Numbered from the stretch's first letter, positions 35,825-44,770 are shown. The stretch: DNA of 64,000 nt from Hyphomonadaceae bacterium (GCA_019747815.1 JAIEQJ010000046.1:100312-164311), one strand, 5' to 3'. Numbers and translations are program-made. Notes: generated by a model not told the origin, from the sequence alone.

Positions 35825-36636
35825 AGCCCGCCCCGTTCGACTATTTGCGGCCGCAGACGGTGGAGGAGGCCGTGCGCCTGCTGGCCACGACGCCCGACGC
35901 GAAAGTTCTGGCCGGCGGCCAGACGCTGGGGCCCATGCTCAACCTGCGCCTGGCGCAGCCGGCCGTCCTCGTCGACATCGGCCGCATCGCCGAGCTGGCG
36001 GCGGTCACGGACGACAAGGACGCGGTCATGATCGGCGCCACGGTCACGCATGCCGCCATCGAGGACGGCCGCACGCCCGATCCGACCGGCGGCTTCCTGC
36101 CGCAGGTGGCCCGCGGCATCGCCTATCGCGCCGTGCGCACGCGCGGCACCATCGGCGGCAGCCTCGCGCATGCCGATCCGGCGGCCGACTGGCTCTCGGC
36201 CCTGACGGCGCTGGGGGCCGAGATCGCCATTGCCGGCGTCCGGTCCAGCCGGCGGGTGCCCCTGTCGGCATTCGTGCGGGGCGCGATGGAAACGGAGCTT
36301 GGCGCGGACGAGCTCATTACCGGCATCCGCATCCGCAAGCTCTCCTCGCGGGCGCGCTTCGGCTACCACAAGATCTGCCGCAAGACGGGCGAGTTCGCCG
36401 AGGCGATCGGCGTCGTCGTCGACGATCCGGAGCGCGCCTATTTTTGCGCGGTGGCCGGGGCCACCGGCGGTCGGCCGCTCGTCATGGAGACGCGGGCAGC
36501 GCCGGGATCGGGCAGCGTGACGGTCGAGGATGCGCGCCAGCTCCTCAAAGGCGCGCACTTCACCGGCGACGACTACGAGCTCACTCTGCACGCCGCCGCC
36601 TTGCACCGCGCCTACCAAAGGGCCTACGCCGCATGA
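35821..36636 (+). CDS. CoxM-type FAD-binding subunit
   Basis: A 271-residue FAD-binding subunit. FAD pyrophosphate-binding motifs are visible: LAGGQTLGPMLNLRLA near 31-46 and TRGTIGGSLAHADPAADW near 107-124. A C-terminal CO-dehydrogenase flavoprotein domain follows from about 165. It passes electrons from the FeS subunit to an external acceptor. The gene overlaps both neighbours by 4 bases, giving a coupled L-M-S order. Confidence 0.9.
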   Translation: MKPAPFDYLRPQTVEEAVRLLATTPDAKVLAGGQTLGPMLNLRLAQPAVLVDIGRIAELAAVTDDKDAVMIGATVTHAAIEDGRTPDPTGGFLPQVARGIAYRAVRTRGTIGGSLAHADPAADWLSALTALGAEIAIAGVRSSRRVPLSAFVRGAMETELGADELITGIRIRKLSSRARFGYHKICRKTGEFAEAIGVVVDDPERAYFCAVAGATGGRPLVMETRAAPGSGSVTVEDARQLLKGAHFTGDDYELTLHAAALHRAYQRAYAA

Positions 36637-37853
36637 AAATAGCGCTTACCGTCAACGGCCGGCCCGTTGCAGGCGACGTGACCCCGCGCACGAATCTGGC
36701 GGATTTCTTGCGCGAGCAATTGCTGCTCACCGGCACGCATGTGGGCTGCGAGCACGGCATCTGCGGCGCGTGCACGGTCGAGATCGACGGCGAGATCGCG
36801 CGCTCGTGCATCACCTATGCGGTGGCCTGCGACGGCAGCGGTATCCGCACGATCGAGGGCTTCGACGAGGATGCACTGATGAGCCGGTTGCGCCAGACCT
36901 TCACGGAGGAGCACGCGCTGCAGTGCGGGTATTGCACGCCCGGCATGCTGATTGCGGCCCGCGATCTCGTGCGCAGAAAGGGCGGGCTCTCGCGTGCCGA
37001 GATCCGCACCGAGATGAGCGGCAACCTGTGCCGCTGCACGGGCTACATGGGGATCGTCAACGCGGTTGCACGCGTCATGGACGAGCGGGCCGGTTTCGCG
37101 CCATCCACCGCCCCCACCGCGAACGGTTGGCTGGGGCCGGCGCCGGGACCCGGCGCCTCAGTCGCCTTCCCCGACCCTACCCCGGCCGGCGGGCGCGAGG
37201 TCAGCCGGGCTGCCCCGCCTCCTCCCGCGCGGCCGGCCGTGGCCCGCAAGCCCGTCCGCGTCACCGTTGGCGACATCGAGGACGTGGACGGCACGGTGCG
37301 CCTGGCCCAATCGTTCGTGCTCGAGCATCCGCGCCAGGTGGTCTGGCAGCTCATGTCGGACCCGCAGGCGGTTGCGCGCTGCATGCCGGGTGCCAGCCTC
37401 GACGGTCCGCCGCGCGACGGCAATATTTCCGGGCGCATCGAGGTCAAGCTCGGGCCCATTGCGGCCAGCTTTGCCGGGGAGGGCAGCGTCAAGCCGTTTC
37501 CGGGAGAGTATCGACAGCTCATCGAGGGGCGCGGGGGCGACCGCAGGAGCGGATCGCAGGTCAGCGGCAGCGTCGACTACCGGCTGTCGGCCACGACGGG
37601 GGAAGCGGGCGGAGAGGCAACGCGCGTTGCGGTGACCATCAGCTACGCGCTCACCGGGCTGTTGGCGCAGCTCGGCCGCTCGGCGATTGCGCGGGACCTG
37701 GCGCGCCGCATCGGCGAAACGTTCGCGCAGAACATCGACGCGCAGTTGTCCGGCGCCGCCGTGGCCCAGGTGCCTGTCGGCGGGCTGTCGCTGGTGCTTC
37801 AGGTGCTTGCAGCGCGCCTGCGCGCGATGTTGGCCAGGATTTTCGCGCGCTAG
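36633..37853 (+). CDS. CoxS-type 2Fe-2S subunit fused to a CoxG-like domain
   Basis: A 406-residue fusion. Residues 1-150 are a typical small subunit with eight cysteines for two 2Fe-2S clusters: Cys39, 44, 47, 59 (plant-type) and Cys98, 101, 133, 135. A Pro/Ala-rich linker (about 150-205) joins a CoxG/SRPBCC domain (about 215-360; SFVLEHPRQVVWQLMSDPQAVARCMPGA, KLGPIAASFAGEG) and an amphipathic C-terminus. CoxG is a membrane recruitment factor for CO dehydrogenase in Afipia. The fusion would tether this hydroxylase to the membrane. ATG 36633 overlaps the FAD-subunit stop. Confidence 0.88.
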   Translation: MKIALTVNGRPVAGDVTPRTNLADFLREQLLLTGTHVGCEHGICGACTVEIDGEIARSCITYAVACDGSGIRTIEGFDEDALMSRLRQTFTEEHALQCGYCTPGMLIAARDLVRRKGGLSRAEIRTEMSGNLCRCTGYMGIVNAVARVMDERAGFAPSTAPTANGWLGPAPGPGASVAFPDPTPAGGREVSRAAPPPPARPAVARKPVRVTVGDIEDVDGTVRLAQSFVLEHPRQVVWQLMSDPQAVARCMPGASLDGPPRDGNISGRIEVKLGPIAASFAGEGSVKPFPGEYRQLIEGRGGDRRSGSQVSGSVDYRLSATTGEAGGEATRVAVTISYALTGLLAQLGRSAIARDLARRIGETFAQNIDAQLSGAAVAQVPVGGLSLVLQVLAARLRAMLARIFAR

Positions 37854-37895
37854 GCCGGCGATCGATCGTCGTGAGGGTGCAGCTGTCTTCCAAGG

Positions 37896-38174
37896 TCAAT
37901 CCGCAGACCGGGCGAAGCGGTGCGCCGACCGCGCCCGCGCCTTCGCAGCCTCCGCCTCGCGGTCCCGCGGCGGGGCCGTCGTGACGAGCGAGGCGAGAAG
38001 CTCGTGTGCCGCCTCGGTCACCTGATCGACGGCCCGATCGAAGACCTGCTGGTTGGCCTGGGACGGCCGCGTGAATCCGCTCAGCTTGCGCACGAACTGG
38101 AGCGCGGAGGCGCGAATCTCATCGGTTGTGGCCGGCGGCGCGAAGTTGTGCAGGGTTTTGATGTTGCGACACAT
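37896..38174 (-). CDS. DUF2277-family protein
   Basis: A 92-residue protein with the clear DUF2277 pattern: MCRNIKTLHNFAPPATTDEI, ASALQFVRKLSGFTRPS and DRAVDQVTEAAHELLASLV. It is cytoplasmic, with no known function, and widespread in alphaproteobacteria. It is convergent with the CoxS/G gene. Confidence 0.88.
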   Translation of the reverse strand: MCRNIKTLHNFAPPATTDEIRASALQFVRKLSGFTRPSQANQQVFDRAVDQVTEAAHELLASLVTTAPPRDREAEAAKARARSAHRFARSAD

Positions 38175-38303
38175 GCGGCATCCTCGTGGCAGCGCAGGAG
38201 AAACCTGAGCGACGTTGGCACACGACGGCCGTCGCGATCAACCCGTGCAGCAAGCAGGGCATCCAGCGCCTTTCCGGTTGAGGTTGCCTCGCGGACGGCT
38301 TCG

Positions 38304-38408
38304 CCGACCCCGTGGTGAGCTTGTCGAACCACGACCGTTGGTGGGCGCAGCCCGTCCTTCGACGCGCTCAGGACGCGGGCGAGCCCGCGGCTTGGTCAAT
38401 CCACCAAG
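38304..38408. repeat. Palindromic intergenic repeat (TTGGTGG...CCACCAA family), copy 1
   Basis: The core runs from CGTTGGTGGGCGCAGCCCGTCC through GCTCAGGACG to CTTGGTCAATCCACCAAG; the ends are inverted (TTGGTGG/CCACCAA). Copies are at 41064-41170 (same orientation) and 63518-63589 (opposite orientation). The centre contains the CTTCGAC...CTCAGGACG element found widely in alphaproteobacterial genomes. Confidence 0.7.
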
Positions 38409-38412
38409 AACG

Positions 38413-38760
38413 CTAGCCCAGGATCGAATAGGCGGCAGCAAACGCAAGGCCGGTGACGATGGTCGCCAGCATCGTTCCGAGGAACGTCCACCGCGCATGG
38501 GAGAGATTGCGTCTGCGGTCCCCCTTCAGCCAATCGCGCACCAGGTCCATCGGCGGCGAGAGGCTCTCGCGTTCAAGACCCCGGAAGGTGACCGCGTCCG
38601 CGTCGGCCCGCAGTTGTTCCGCATAGGCAGCCCTGACCTGCCTGTAGCCGACGCGCGCCAGGGCCGCGCGGCATTGCGCGTCCTCGCGGGCCCTTTCCAC
38701 GAAGGCGGGAAGCGAGCCGCCGGTGTCACGCATGTCCTCGCTTGGGCTCGCAACGCTCAT
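38413..38760 (-). CDS. Hypothetical protein with a C-terminal membrane anchor
   Basis: A 115-residue protein with a charged helical cytoplasmic part (ERAREDAQCRAALARVGYRQ, AEQLRADADAVTF) and one hydrophobic segment at about 92-113 near the C-terminus. It resembles no named family that I recognise; the layout is that of a tail-anchored membrane protein. Confidence 0.55.
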   Translation of the reverse strand: MSVASPSEDMRDTGGSLPAFVERAREDAQCRAALARVGYRQVRAAYAEQLRADADAVTFRGLERESLSPPMDLVRDWLKGDRRRNLSHARWTFLGTMLATIVTGLAFAAAYSILG

Positions 38761-38919
38761 GTCACCACTTGCCGACTATGACCTGGGGCCTCGCGACCAT
38801 GCCCCGTTCGATGCTCCGACAGTTTCAGTGCGAGCCGATAACACAAACCATCCGGCCGGAATTATGGCCGTTGGGTCACGAACTCTTGCGGGGCGTGTCA
38901 AAGAGGATGGGCATGGGCG

Positions 38920-39177
38920 TCAGATGCTTGGATCCTCCGTGTCGTGCGCATGGCCGATGGCGCGCCTGAGGCGAGGATCCAGCTTGCCGCAGTCCAGGAT
39001 CACCTTTTGCCCGTGGACGGCCTTCACGGCCGCGAGGGGAACGAAGAAATCACCCGCGTTCTCTACGTAGACGACCAGTTCCGGCCGCCCGTGCGGGGCC
39101 ACCTGGCGGACGGCGCCGAAGGCATGGTCTCCGTCGGAGACGAACACTTCGAAACCTTCCCGGATCTGTTCGCGCAT
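38920..39177 (-). CDS. Small PRC-barrel/DUF2171-like protein
   Basis: An 85-residue product beginning MREQIREGFEVFVSDGDHAF and containing FFVPLAAVKAVHGQKVILD, which resembles DUF2171/PRC-barrel small proteins (MREQIxxGMEVxxSDGExVG...HFIPxxWV). Function unknown. ATG 39177 marks the start of the conserved part; an upstream start would add nine residues. The 217 bases before the divergent Tim44-domain gene probably hold both promoters. Confidence 0.6.
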   Translation of the reverse strand: MREQIREGFEVFVSDGDHAFGAVRQVAPHGRPELVVYVENAGDFFVPLAAVKAVHGQKVILDCGKLDPRLRRAIGHAHDTEDPSI

Positions 39178-39394
39178 CGCATGCACTCGCTGTCCTGGCG
39201 GCACTGGTGCTGCACCATAGAATGCCGGCTAAACCCTGGCGATACAACCTGCCGTTGATGGTCAGGGAGAAAGGGCGCCGACGGAGCTGTGCAGTTGCTG
39301 CAATGCAGCGTACACAATTGCGTGACATTCCGTTTGCGGGTCCCCATATAGCGTCCTGTCAAACGGCTTCATCAAAATCGAACGTGAGGAAAAA

Positions 39395-40363
39395 ATGTCA
39401 TTAGCGCGCTCGGGCAGTCTAGTGCTGGCGCTCGCGGCCACGTTGGCTTTCATGATCGATGCGGCGGATGCCCGCGTCGGAGGCGGAGGCAGTTCCGGCA
39501 GCCGTGGCAGCCGCACCTACACTGCGCCCCCGTCCACCAATACGGCGCCGAAGCCGGCTGCGCCCATCGAGCGCTCGATGACCCAGCCCGGCACGGCCAC
39601 GGCCGCGCAGGGCGTGAAGACCCCCTCGACCGCAACCGCGCCTTCCCGCTTCGGCAGCGGCTTCGGCGGATTGCTGATGGGCGGCTTGCTCGGCGCCGGC
39701 CTGTTCGGACTGCTGTCGGGCTCGGGCTTGTTCGGCGGGCTTAGCGGGTTGGCGTCGTTCCTGGGCCTCTTGCTGCAGGCCGCGCTGATTGCCGGTGTGA
39801 TTTTCCTGGTCATGAGCTACTTCCGCAATCGCAACCAGCCAGCGCTGGCGCGCGCCTCGACTGGTCCCGGACCATCGCCGTCGCTGCGTGACATGCTGAG
39901 CAACCGGCAGGGCCTGGGTGGGATTGGCGGCGGCGCGACACCAGGCTCCGATCTCACCATCGGTCAGGACGACTACGATGCCTTCGAGAAGCTTCTGGGC
40001 AAGGTGCAAACCGCCTACGCCCGCGAGGACACCAACGCGCTCGGCAACATGACGACACCGGAGATGTTGTCCTACTTCAGCCAGGATCTGGCCGAGGAAC
40101 AGCGCAAGGGTGTTCGCTTCGAGGTGTCCGACGTGAAGCTTCTGCAGGGTGATCTGGCCGAGGCCTGGCAGGAGCCCGGCACCGACTATGCCACCGTCGC
40201 CATGCGCTTCTCGATGATCGACGTGACGTTGGACCGGAACACCGGCCGTGTGATCGCGGGCAATCGCGACGTTCCCACGGAGGCCACCGAGCTGTGGACC
40301 TTCCGGCGGGATCATCGCGAGCTGGCGGAAGGCTGGAAGCTGTCGGCCATTCAGCAAGCTTGA
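39395..40363 (+). CDS. Tim44-domain membrane protein
   Basis: A 322-residue protein. A signal or anchor (about 6-25), a Gly/Ser/Pro-rich linker, a glycine-rich hydrophobic region (about 88-145, with GGLLMGGLLGAGLFGLLSG) and a C-terminal Tim44-like domain (about 195-320; FEKLLGKVQTAYAREDTNALGNMTTPEML) are seen in order. In mitochondria the domain tethers Hsp70 to the import pore; in alphaproteobacteria related proteins act in envelope processes that are poorly known. A GAGGAAAAA ribosome site precedes ATG 39395. Confidence 0.85.
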   Translation: MSLARSGSLVLALAATLAFMIDAADARVGGGGSSGSRGSRTYTAPPSTNTAPKPAAPIERSMTQPGTATAAQGVKTPSTATAPSRFGSGFGGLLMGGLLGAGLFGLLSGSGLFGGLSGLASFLGLLLQAALIAGVIFLVMSYFRNRNQPALARASTGPGPSPSLRDMLSNRQGLGGIGGGATPGSDLTIGQDDYDAFEKLLGKVQTAYAREDTNALGNMTTPEMLSYFSQDLAEEQRKGVRFEVSDVKLLQGDLAEAWQEPGTDYATVAMRFSMIDVTLDRNTGRVIAGNRDVPTEATELWTFRRDHRELAEGWKLSAIQQA

Positions 40364-40551
40364 TAGGGGCGGCGCCGACAGGTGCCGTTCGCCTCGATCC
40401 GTTGCGGCCGCCCGGGGGGACCTGGGCGGCCTTCGTCTTCGCGCTGTATACGCACTTTGCCGGTTGCGCCGTGCCCTAAACCCGTTGTTAAGCGCCGCGT
40501 GTGAAAATTGCATCGTCCTATGAGGCCCAACGCCGCATCAGGAGTGAAAGC

Positions 40552-40920
40552 ATGCCAACGCGGCACCGATTGCATGCAGCCCCCGCCCGCTCGGCGGCCG
40601 GCCTGCCCGACAGTCCCAGCGAAGCCCAACCCCGCGACGACGCGCGTCTGCCGGTGTTCACGGTGGCCGCCATGCTCTTCATGGACGGCCAGGCCGAGCC
40701 GTGGTGGTGCACCGTGCGGGACCTGTCGCACGGCGGTGCGCGGCTCGAGCTGGATCGCACGCAGCCGCCCAGGGTTTCCGAGCAGCTCCCCGATGCCCTC
40801 CTCCTCTATTTCTGCCCCGACCGGACCGAGGTGCAGTGCCGGGTTGCCTGGCGTGACGGTCGTCATTTCGGCGTGCAGTTCACCGCCGAGATCGTCGCCT
40901 CGACGCGGCGCCCAGTGTAG
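40552..40920 (+). CDS. PilZ-domain protein
   Basis: A 122-residue product with a single PilZ domain: an Arg-containing N-terminal segment (QPRDDARLPV), WWCTVRDLSHGGARLEL near 58-74, and RVAWRDGRHFGVQF near the end. PilZ domains bind cyclic di-GMP; the RxxxR motif is only partly visible, so binding is uncertain. ATG 40552 has GGAG 7 bases upstream; a GTG at 40501 would extend it by 17 codons. The stop codon lies inside a short tandem repeat. Confidence 0.75.
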   Translation: MPTRHRLHAAPARSAAGLPDSPSEAQPRDDARLPVFTVAAMLFMDGQAEPWWCTVRDLSHGGARLELDRTQPPRVSEQLPDALLLYFCPDRTEVQCRVAWRDGRHFGVQFTAEIVASTRRPV

Positions 40921-40946
40921 GCGCCCAGTGTAGGCATCCAGTGTAG
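40908..40946. repeat. Three tandem 13-base units across the PilZ stop codon
   Basis: GCGCCCAGTGTAG occurs at 40908 and 40921 and as GCATCCAGTGTAG at 40934. The first unit contains the stop codon (TAG 40918-40920), so the gene's end is part of the repeat. Confidence 0.85.
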
Positions 40947-41063
40947 GCGCGCTGCCCAAGCTCAAGAAATCCCGATGCACGGGCCGCACGGCGCTTGATT
41001 GCCCCGTTCGGGAGCACGTAGCCGGCGGGGCGCGGCTGACGCTTTCCGGCTGCGGTTGGCTCG

Positions 41064-41170
41064 CCGACGGCCCCCGTGGTGAGCGTGCCCAGTTACGGCG
41101 TTGGTGGGCGCAGCCCGTCCTCGACAAGCTCAGGACGAGGGCGGCCCCGCGCTTGGTCGTTCCACCAAGG
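41064..41170. repeat. Palindromic intergenic repeat (TTGGTGG...CCACCAA family), copy 2
   Basis: Same unit as at 38304-38408, with CGTTGGTGGGCGCAGCCCGTCC and CTTGGTCGTTCCACCAAGG. It directly abuts the double-hairpin repeat at 41182, so two repeat families lie side by side. Confidence 0.7.
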
Positions 41171-41181
41171 ATGGAAGGATT

Positions 41182-41345
41182 CTAGTGTGATGATCGAGAA
41201 ATTCGCCCTTCCTCGCAGCCCGCCTACTGAGCGAATTTCTCGATCTGAATCACACTAGAACCATGAGCTTGCTAGTGTCCTTTCGATCGCGAAGTTCGTT
41301 CAGCGCCTGCTGCAAGATCGGCGAACTTCGCGATCGGGACACTAG
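41182..41345. repeat. 164-bp double-hairpin dispersed repeat, copy B
   Basis: Second copy of the unit at 31456-31616, with the same CTAGTGTGAT...ACACTAG frame and both stems. Differences are few single-base changes and short insertions (for example GATGATC for GATC near the left end). Confidence 0.85.
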
Positions 41346-41381
41346 GATCAGCGCTGTGCAAGAGGCGCAGGGATCGTGTGC

Positions 41382-42158
41382 ATGCCGGCGAGCGATGGAC
41401 CTTTACCTGCGGTCGTGTTCATCCACGGCATCGGTGGAGCGGCCAGCATCTGGGCGCCGCAGATGCAAAGCTTCGCAGCCGCCGGCTATATGCCGGTGGC
41501 GCTGGACCTGCCGGGATACGGCGGGCGGCCGCCGGTCGAAGCTATGGATTTCGACGGCCTGGCCGCCGATGTCGAGGCGGCGATCGATCGGCTCGGTGTG
41601 CACAAGCCCGTGCTGGCGGGGCATTCGATGGGCGGCATGATTGCGCAGACGGCGCTGCGGCGCCGGCCGGACGGGTATCGCGCGGCCGTGCTCGCCTGCA
41701 CCAGCCCCGCATTCGGCAACGCGGACGGAGCGTTCCAACGGACATTCATCGCCGACAGGCTGGGGCCGCTCGATGCCGGAAAGACCATGGCGGACCTGGC
41801 GCCTGCATTGGTCGAGCGCATGATCGGCCCATCGGCGGACCGGGCCGGGCGTGCGCATGCCGTCGCGGTCATGGCTGCGGTTCCGGCCGAGACCTACCGC
41901 GCCGCGGTCAGGTGCCTGGTCGGCTTCGACGAGCGCGCCAACCTGGGCAAGATCGCCGTCCCTGTGCTGTGCGTGGCGGGCGCGCAGGATCCGAATGCGC
42001 CGGCATCGGTTGTGGAGCGCATGGCGCGCAAGATTGCGGGTGCCCGCTACGTGTGTCTCGCCGGCATCGGACACCTGCCGAATCTCGAGGCGGCAGACGC
42101 CTTCGATGCTGCTATCCTGAGCTTCCTGCGCGAAGCGCTCGCGCCCGCCGCACCTTGA
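41382..42158 (+). CDS. Alpha/beta hydrolase
   Basis: A 258-residue hydrolase with oxyanion motif VVFIHGIGG, nucleophile Ser82 in AGHSMGG, acid Asp in VAGAQDPNAP (about 207) and His in GIGHLPNLE (about 228). No signal peptide. It resembles 3-oxoadipate enol-lactonase and C-C hydrolases of catabolic pathways. The next gene, an acyl-CoA dehydrogenase, starts 10 bases after its stop, so they are probably co-transcribed. GTG 41376 is an alternative start. Confidence 0.85.
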   Translation: MPASDGPLPAVVFIHGIGGAASIWAPQMQSFAAAGYMPVALDLPGYGGRPPVEAMDFDGLAADVEAAIDRLGVHKPVLAGHSMGGMIAQTALRRRPDGYRAAVLACTSPAFGNADGAFQRTFIADRLGPLDAGKTMADLAPALVERMIGPSADRAGRAHAVAVMAAVPAETYRAAVRCLVGFDERANLGKIAVPVLCVAGAQDPNAPASVVERMARKIAGARYVCLAGIGHLPNLEAADAFDAAILSFLREALAPAAP

Positions 42159-42168
42159 ATGGCCCCCG

Positions 42169-43440
42169 ATGAACCCTCGCGATCTCGACCAGCACGCCGC
42201 CGACGCACCGATCTTCGATCCCGCTGCGTTCCGTCTCGCCCCGCACGAGGCGGCGCTGATCGACAAGGCGCGTGCCTTCGGTCTCCGCGTGCTGATGCCG
42301 CGGGCGGCCCGGCACGATCGCGACGCGACCTTTCCGATCGAGACCTTCCGCGACATGCACGGCGAAGGTCTGCTCGGCATCTGCGTGCCGAAGGCCGAGG
42401 GCGGCGCCGGCGCCAGCTTCCGCACCTATTGCCTGGCGGCGGCGGAGCTCGGCCGCTATTGCGGTGCCACCGCGCTCTCCTGGAACATGCACGTGTGCTC
42501 GACGCTGTGGACCGGTGCGCTGGCCGACGATCTGGACATGAGCGCCGCGGAGCGGGCCGAGCACGCAGCACGCCGCAGCCTGCACTACCGGCGCATCGTC
42601 GCGGACGGGGCCGTCTATTCGCAGCCGTTCTCCGAAGGCGGTGCGGCGGCGGCCGGAGCCGCCGCGTTCGGCACCGAGGCCAAGCCCGTGGACGGCGGGT
42701 TTGTGGTCAACGGCAAGAAGATCTTCGCCTCGCTGTCGGGCGCTGCCGACTACTATGGCGTGCTGTGCACGGAGCGCGCGGAAGGCGACGTCGCCAGCCG
42801 GCGCAACACCCTCTATCTGGCGCTGCCCGCCAACACGCAGGGCGTGTCCGTGGTGGGGGACTGGGACCCCCTCGGCATGCGCGGCACGGTCTCGCGCACG
42901 CTCCTCTTCAAGGACGTGTTCGTGGCCGAGGACGAGATGCTGATGCCGCGCGGGGTCTATTTCCGCGCCGCGACGTCCTGGCCGCACATGTTCCTCACGC
43001 TGTCGCCCACCTACATGGGGCTGGCGCAGGCGGCCTATGATTTCACGGTCGCCTATCTGCGCGGCGAGCTGCCGGGCACGCCCCCCGTCAAGCGGCGCAT
43101 GTTTCCGACCAAGCAGATCGCGGTCGCCGAGATGCGCATCACGCTGGAGCAGACCAAGGCGCTGTGGTTCCAGGCGGTGAGCGAGGCGCGCGCCGATCCC
43201 ACCAGCGAGCAGGTGCTGCGCGCCTACGCCGCCCAGTTCACGGTGATGGAGAACGCCAATGCGCTGGCCGCCAAGGCCATTCGCACCTGCGGCGGGCAGG
43301 CCATGCTCAAGAACCTGAGCCTGGAGCGCATCTATCGCGACAGCCGCTGCGGCTCGCTGATGCTGCCGTGGACCGCGGAAATCTGTCTCGATCGCCTCGG
43401 CCGCGAGAGCCTGTACGCGCCGGGCGAGACGGACGCGTAG
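42169..43440 (+). CDS. Acyl-CoA dehydrogenase
   Basis: A 423-residue flavoprotein with the three acyl-CoA dehydrogenase domains: helical N-terminal (about 25-140), beta middle (about 150-245; VVNGKKIFASLSGAADYYGV) and helical C-terminal (about 260-410). AAKAIRTCGGQAMLKNLSLERIYRDSR is typical of the family C-terminus. The catalytic base cannot be fixed; a Glu in LPWTAEICLDR is one candidate. The middle strand lacks the usual YxMTEPxxGSD signature (it reads YSQPFSEGG), so this is a divergent member. Substrate unknown. Confidence 0.85.
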   Translation: MNPRDLDQHAADAPIFDPAAFRLAPHEAALIDKARAFGLRVLMPRAARHDRDATFPIETFRDMHGEGLLGICVPKAEGGAGASFRTYCLAAAELGRYCGATALSWNMHVCSTLWTGALADDLDMSAAERAEHAARRSLHYRRIVADGAVYSQPFSEGGAAAAGAAAFGTEAKPVDGGFVVNGKKIFASLSGAADYYGVLCTERAEGDVASRRNTLYLALPANTQGVSVVGDWDPLGMRGTVSRTLLFKDVFVAEDEMLMPRGVYFRAATSWPHMFLTLSPTYMGLAQAAYDFTVAYLRGELPGTPPVKRRMFPTKQIAVAEMRITLEQTKALWFQAVSEARADPTSEQVLRAYAAQFTVMENANALAAKAIRTCGGQAMLKNLSLERIYRDSRCGSLMLPWTAEICLDRLGRESLYAPGETDA

Positions 43441-43633
43441 CCCCGCCGCCGCGGCCGAGAAAAACGCCGGATCGGCAAGACGTTGCCGCTATCGCATGTG
43501 CCGCCCGTCGGCCTTTCGACAGACATCGCCAAAATTGGTATGGTGTATGCCAGCCGGGAGCCGAATGGCACGCCCGGCCCCGCCGTTTGGCAACTCCACG
43601 GGCCACAAGAGCCCGAGCTTCAGGGAGAGACAC

Positions 43634-44632
43634 ATGACCGAAATCGATCGCCGCAGCGTATTGGCCGGTGCTCTCGCCACCGGCGCTGGCCTCCTCGCCC
43701 CCCGGGCGACGTCACCCGCCAAGGCCGCCGCGCCGCCGGCCGGAACACAGAACCCGGGCTGGTATCGCTACAAGGTGGGCACCCATGAGGTGACAGTCGT
43801 CACCGATGGCGTCAACCGCTTCAAGTTCCCGGACGGCTTCGTCGCTAACAAGAGCCGGGACGAGGTGAACAAGGGCTTGGTCGACGCCTTCCTCTCGCCG
43901 GGCCCGGACATGGTCGCCGTTCCCTATTCGCCGATCGTCGTCAACACGGGCACCAAGCTCGTGGTGATCGATACCGGCACGGGCGAGGCCAACTTCGAGC
44001 GCAGCAAGGGTGCTGCCGGCCAGTTCCACGGCAACCTCAAGGCCGCGGGCATCGACCGCAACCAGGTCGACACCGTCATCATCTCGCACTTCCACGCCGA
44101 CCACATCAACGGCCTGCTGACGCCCGACAACAAGCCCTCGTTCCCCAATGCCGAGATCCTGGTGCCGGCCGCGGAGTGGAAATACTTCATGGACGACGCC
44201 GAGATGGGCAAGCAGACGAGCGACCGCATGAAGGGCGTGTTCACAGGGCTGCGCCGCGTGTTCGATGGGCTTGGCCGCAAGGTCACGCCCTACGAGCCGG
44301 ACAAGGAGCTGGCACCGGGCATCACCTCGGTCGCCAGCTACGGCCACACGCCGGGCCACAACTCGCACATCATCGCGTCGGGCAACGACAAGGTGTTCGT
44401 GCAGGCCGACATCACCAACCTGCCGCTGTTCGTGCGCAACCCGGGCTGGCACCTGATGTTCGACCAGGATGCGGCCGCGGCGGAGGCGACGCGGCGCAAG
44501 GTCTACGACATGCTGGCGGCCGACAAGATGATGGTGCAGGCCTTCCACTATCCGTTCCCGGCGCGGGCCTACATCGAGAAGACCGCGACGGGCTATCGCG
44601 AGACCATGGTGCCCTGGAGCCCGACGCTGTGA
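43634..44632 (+). CDS. Metallo-beta-lactamase-fold hydrolase, exported
   Basis: A 332-residue enzyme. The N-terminus has a Tat-like DRRSVLAGALATGAGLLAPRAT signal. The MBL motif HFHADH is at 152-157, followed by the GHTPGHNS motif near 238-246 and later His/Asp ligands (VQADITN). The domain resembles quorum-quenching lactonases and N-acyl hydrolases (AttM/AiiB-like), but the substrate is open. ATG 43634 starts the signal. A 193-base gap separates it from the acyl-CoA dehydrogenase gene. Confidence 0.85.
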   Translation: MTEIDRRSVLAGALATGAGLLAPRATSPAKAAAPPAGTQNPGWYRYKVGTHEVTVVTDGVNRFKFPDGFVANKSRDEVNKGLVDAFLSPGPDMVAVPYSPIVVNTGTKLVVIDTGTGEANFERSKGAAGQFHGNLKAAGIDRNQVDTVIISHFHADHINGLLTPDNKPSFPNAEILVPAAEWKYFMDDAEMGKQTSDRMKGVFTGLRRVFDGLGRKVTPYEPDKELAPGITSVASYGHTPGHNSHIIASGNDKVFVQADITNLPLFVRNPGWHLMFDQDAAAAEATRRKVYDMLAADKMMVQAFHYPFPARAYIEKTATGYRETMVPWSPTL

Positions 44633-44637
44633 GCCTG

Positions 44638-44770
44638 CCCTCTCCCCAGCAAAGAATGGGAGAGGGACTCACACCGGCTTCGCCGCTTCGCGCCCTGCCG
44701 TCGCGCCCGTAGGCCGGAAGCCGTTCGCGCTGGCGGCACCCCAACCCCCATGCAGAATGGGGAGAGGGAA
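44638..44770. repeat. Two CTCTCCC...GGGAGAGGG hairpins
   Basis: CCCTCTCCCC-N-GGGAGAGGG at 44638-44666 and a second, CCCCCATGCAGAATGGGGAG, around 44745-44768 form two similar hairpins between the hydrolase and acyl-CoA ligase genes. They look like dispersed intergenic repeats or terminators. Confidence 0.45.
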
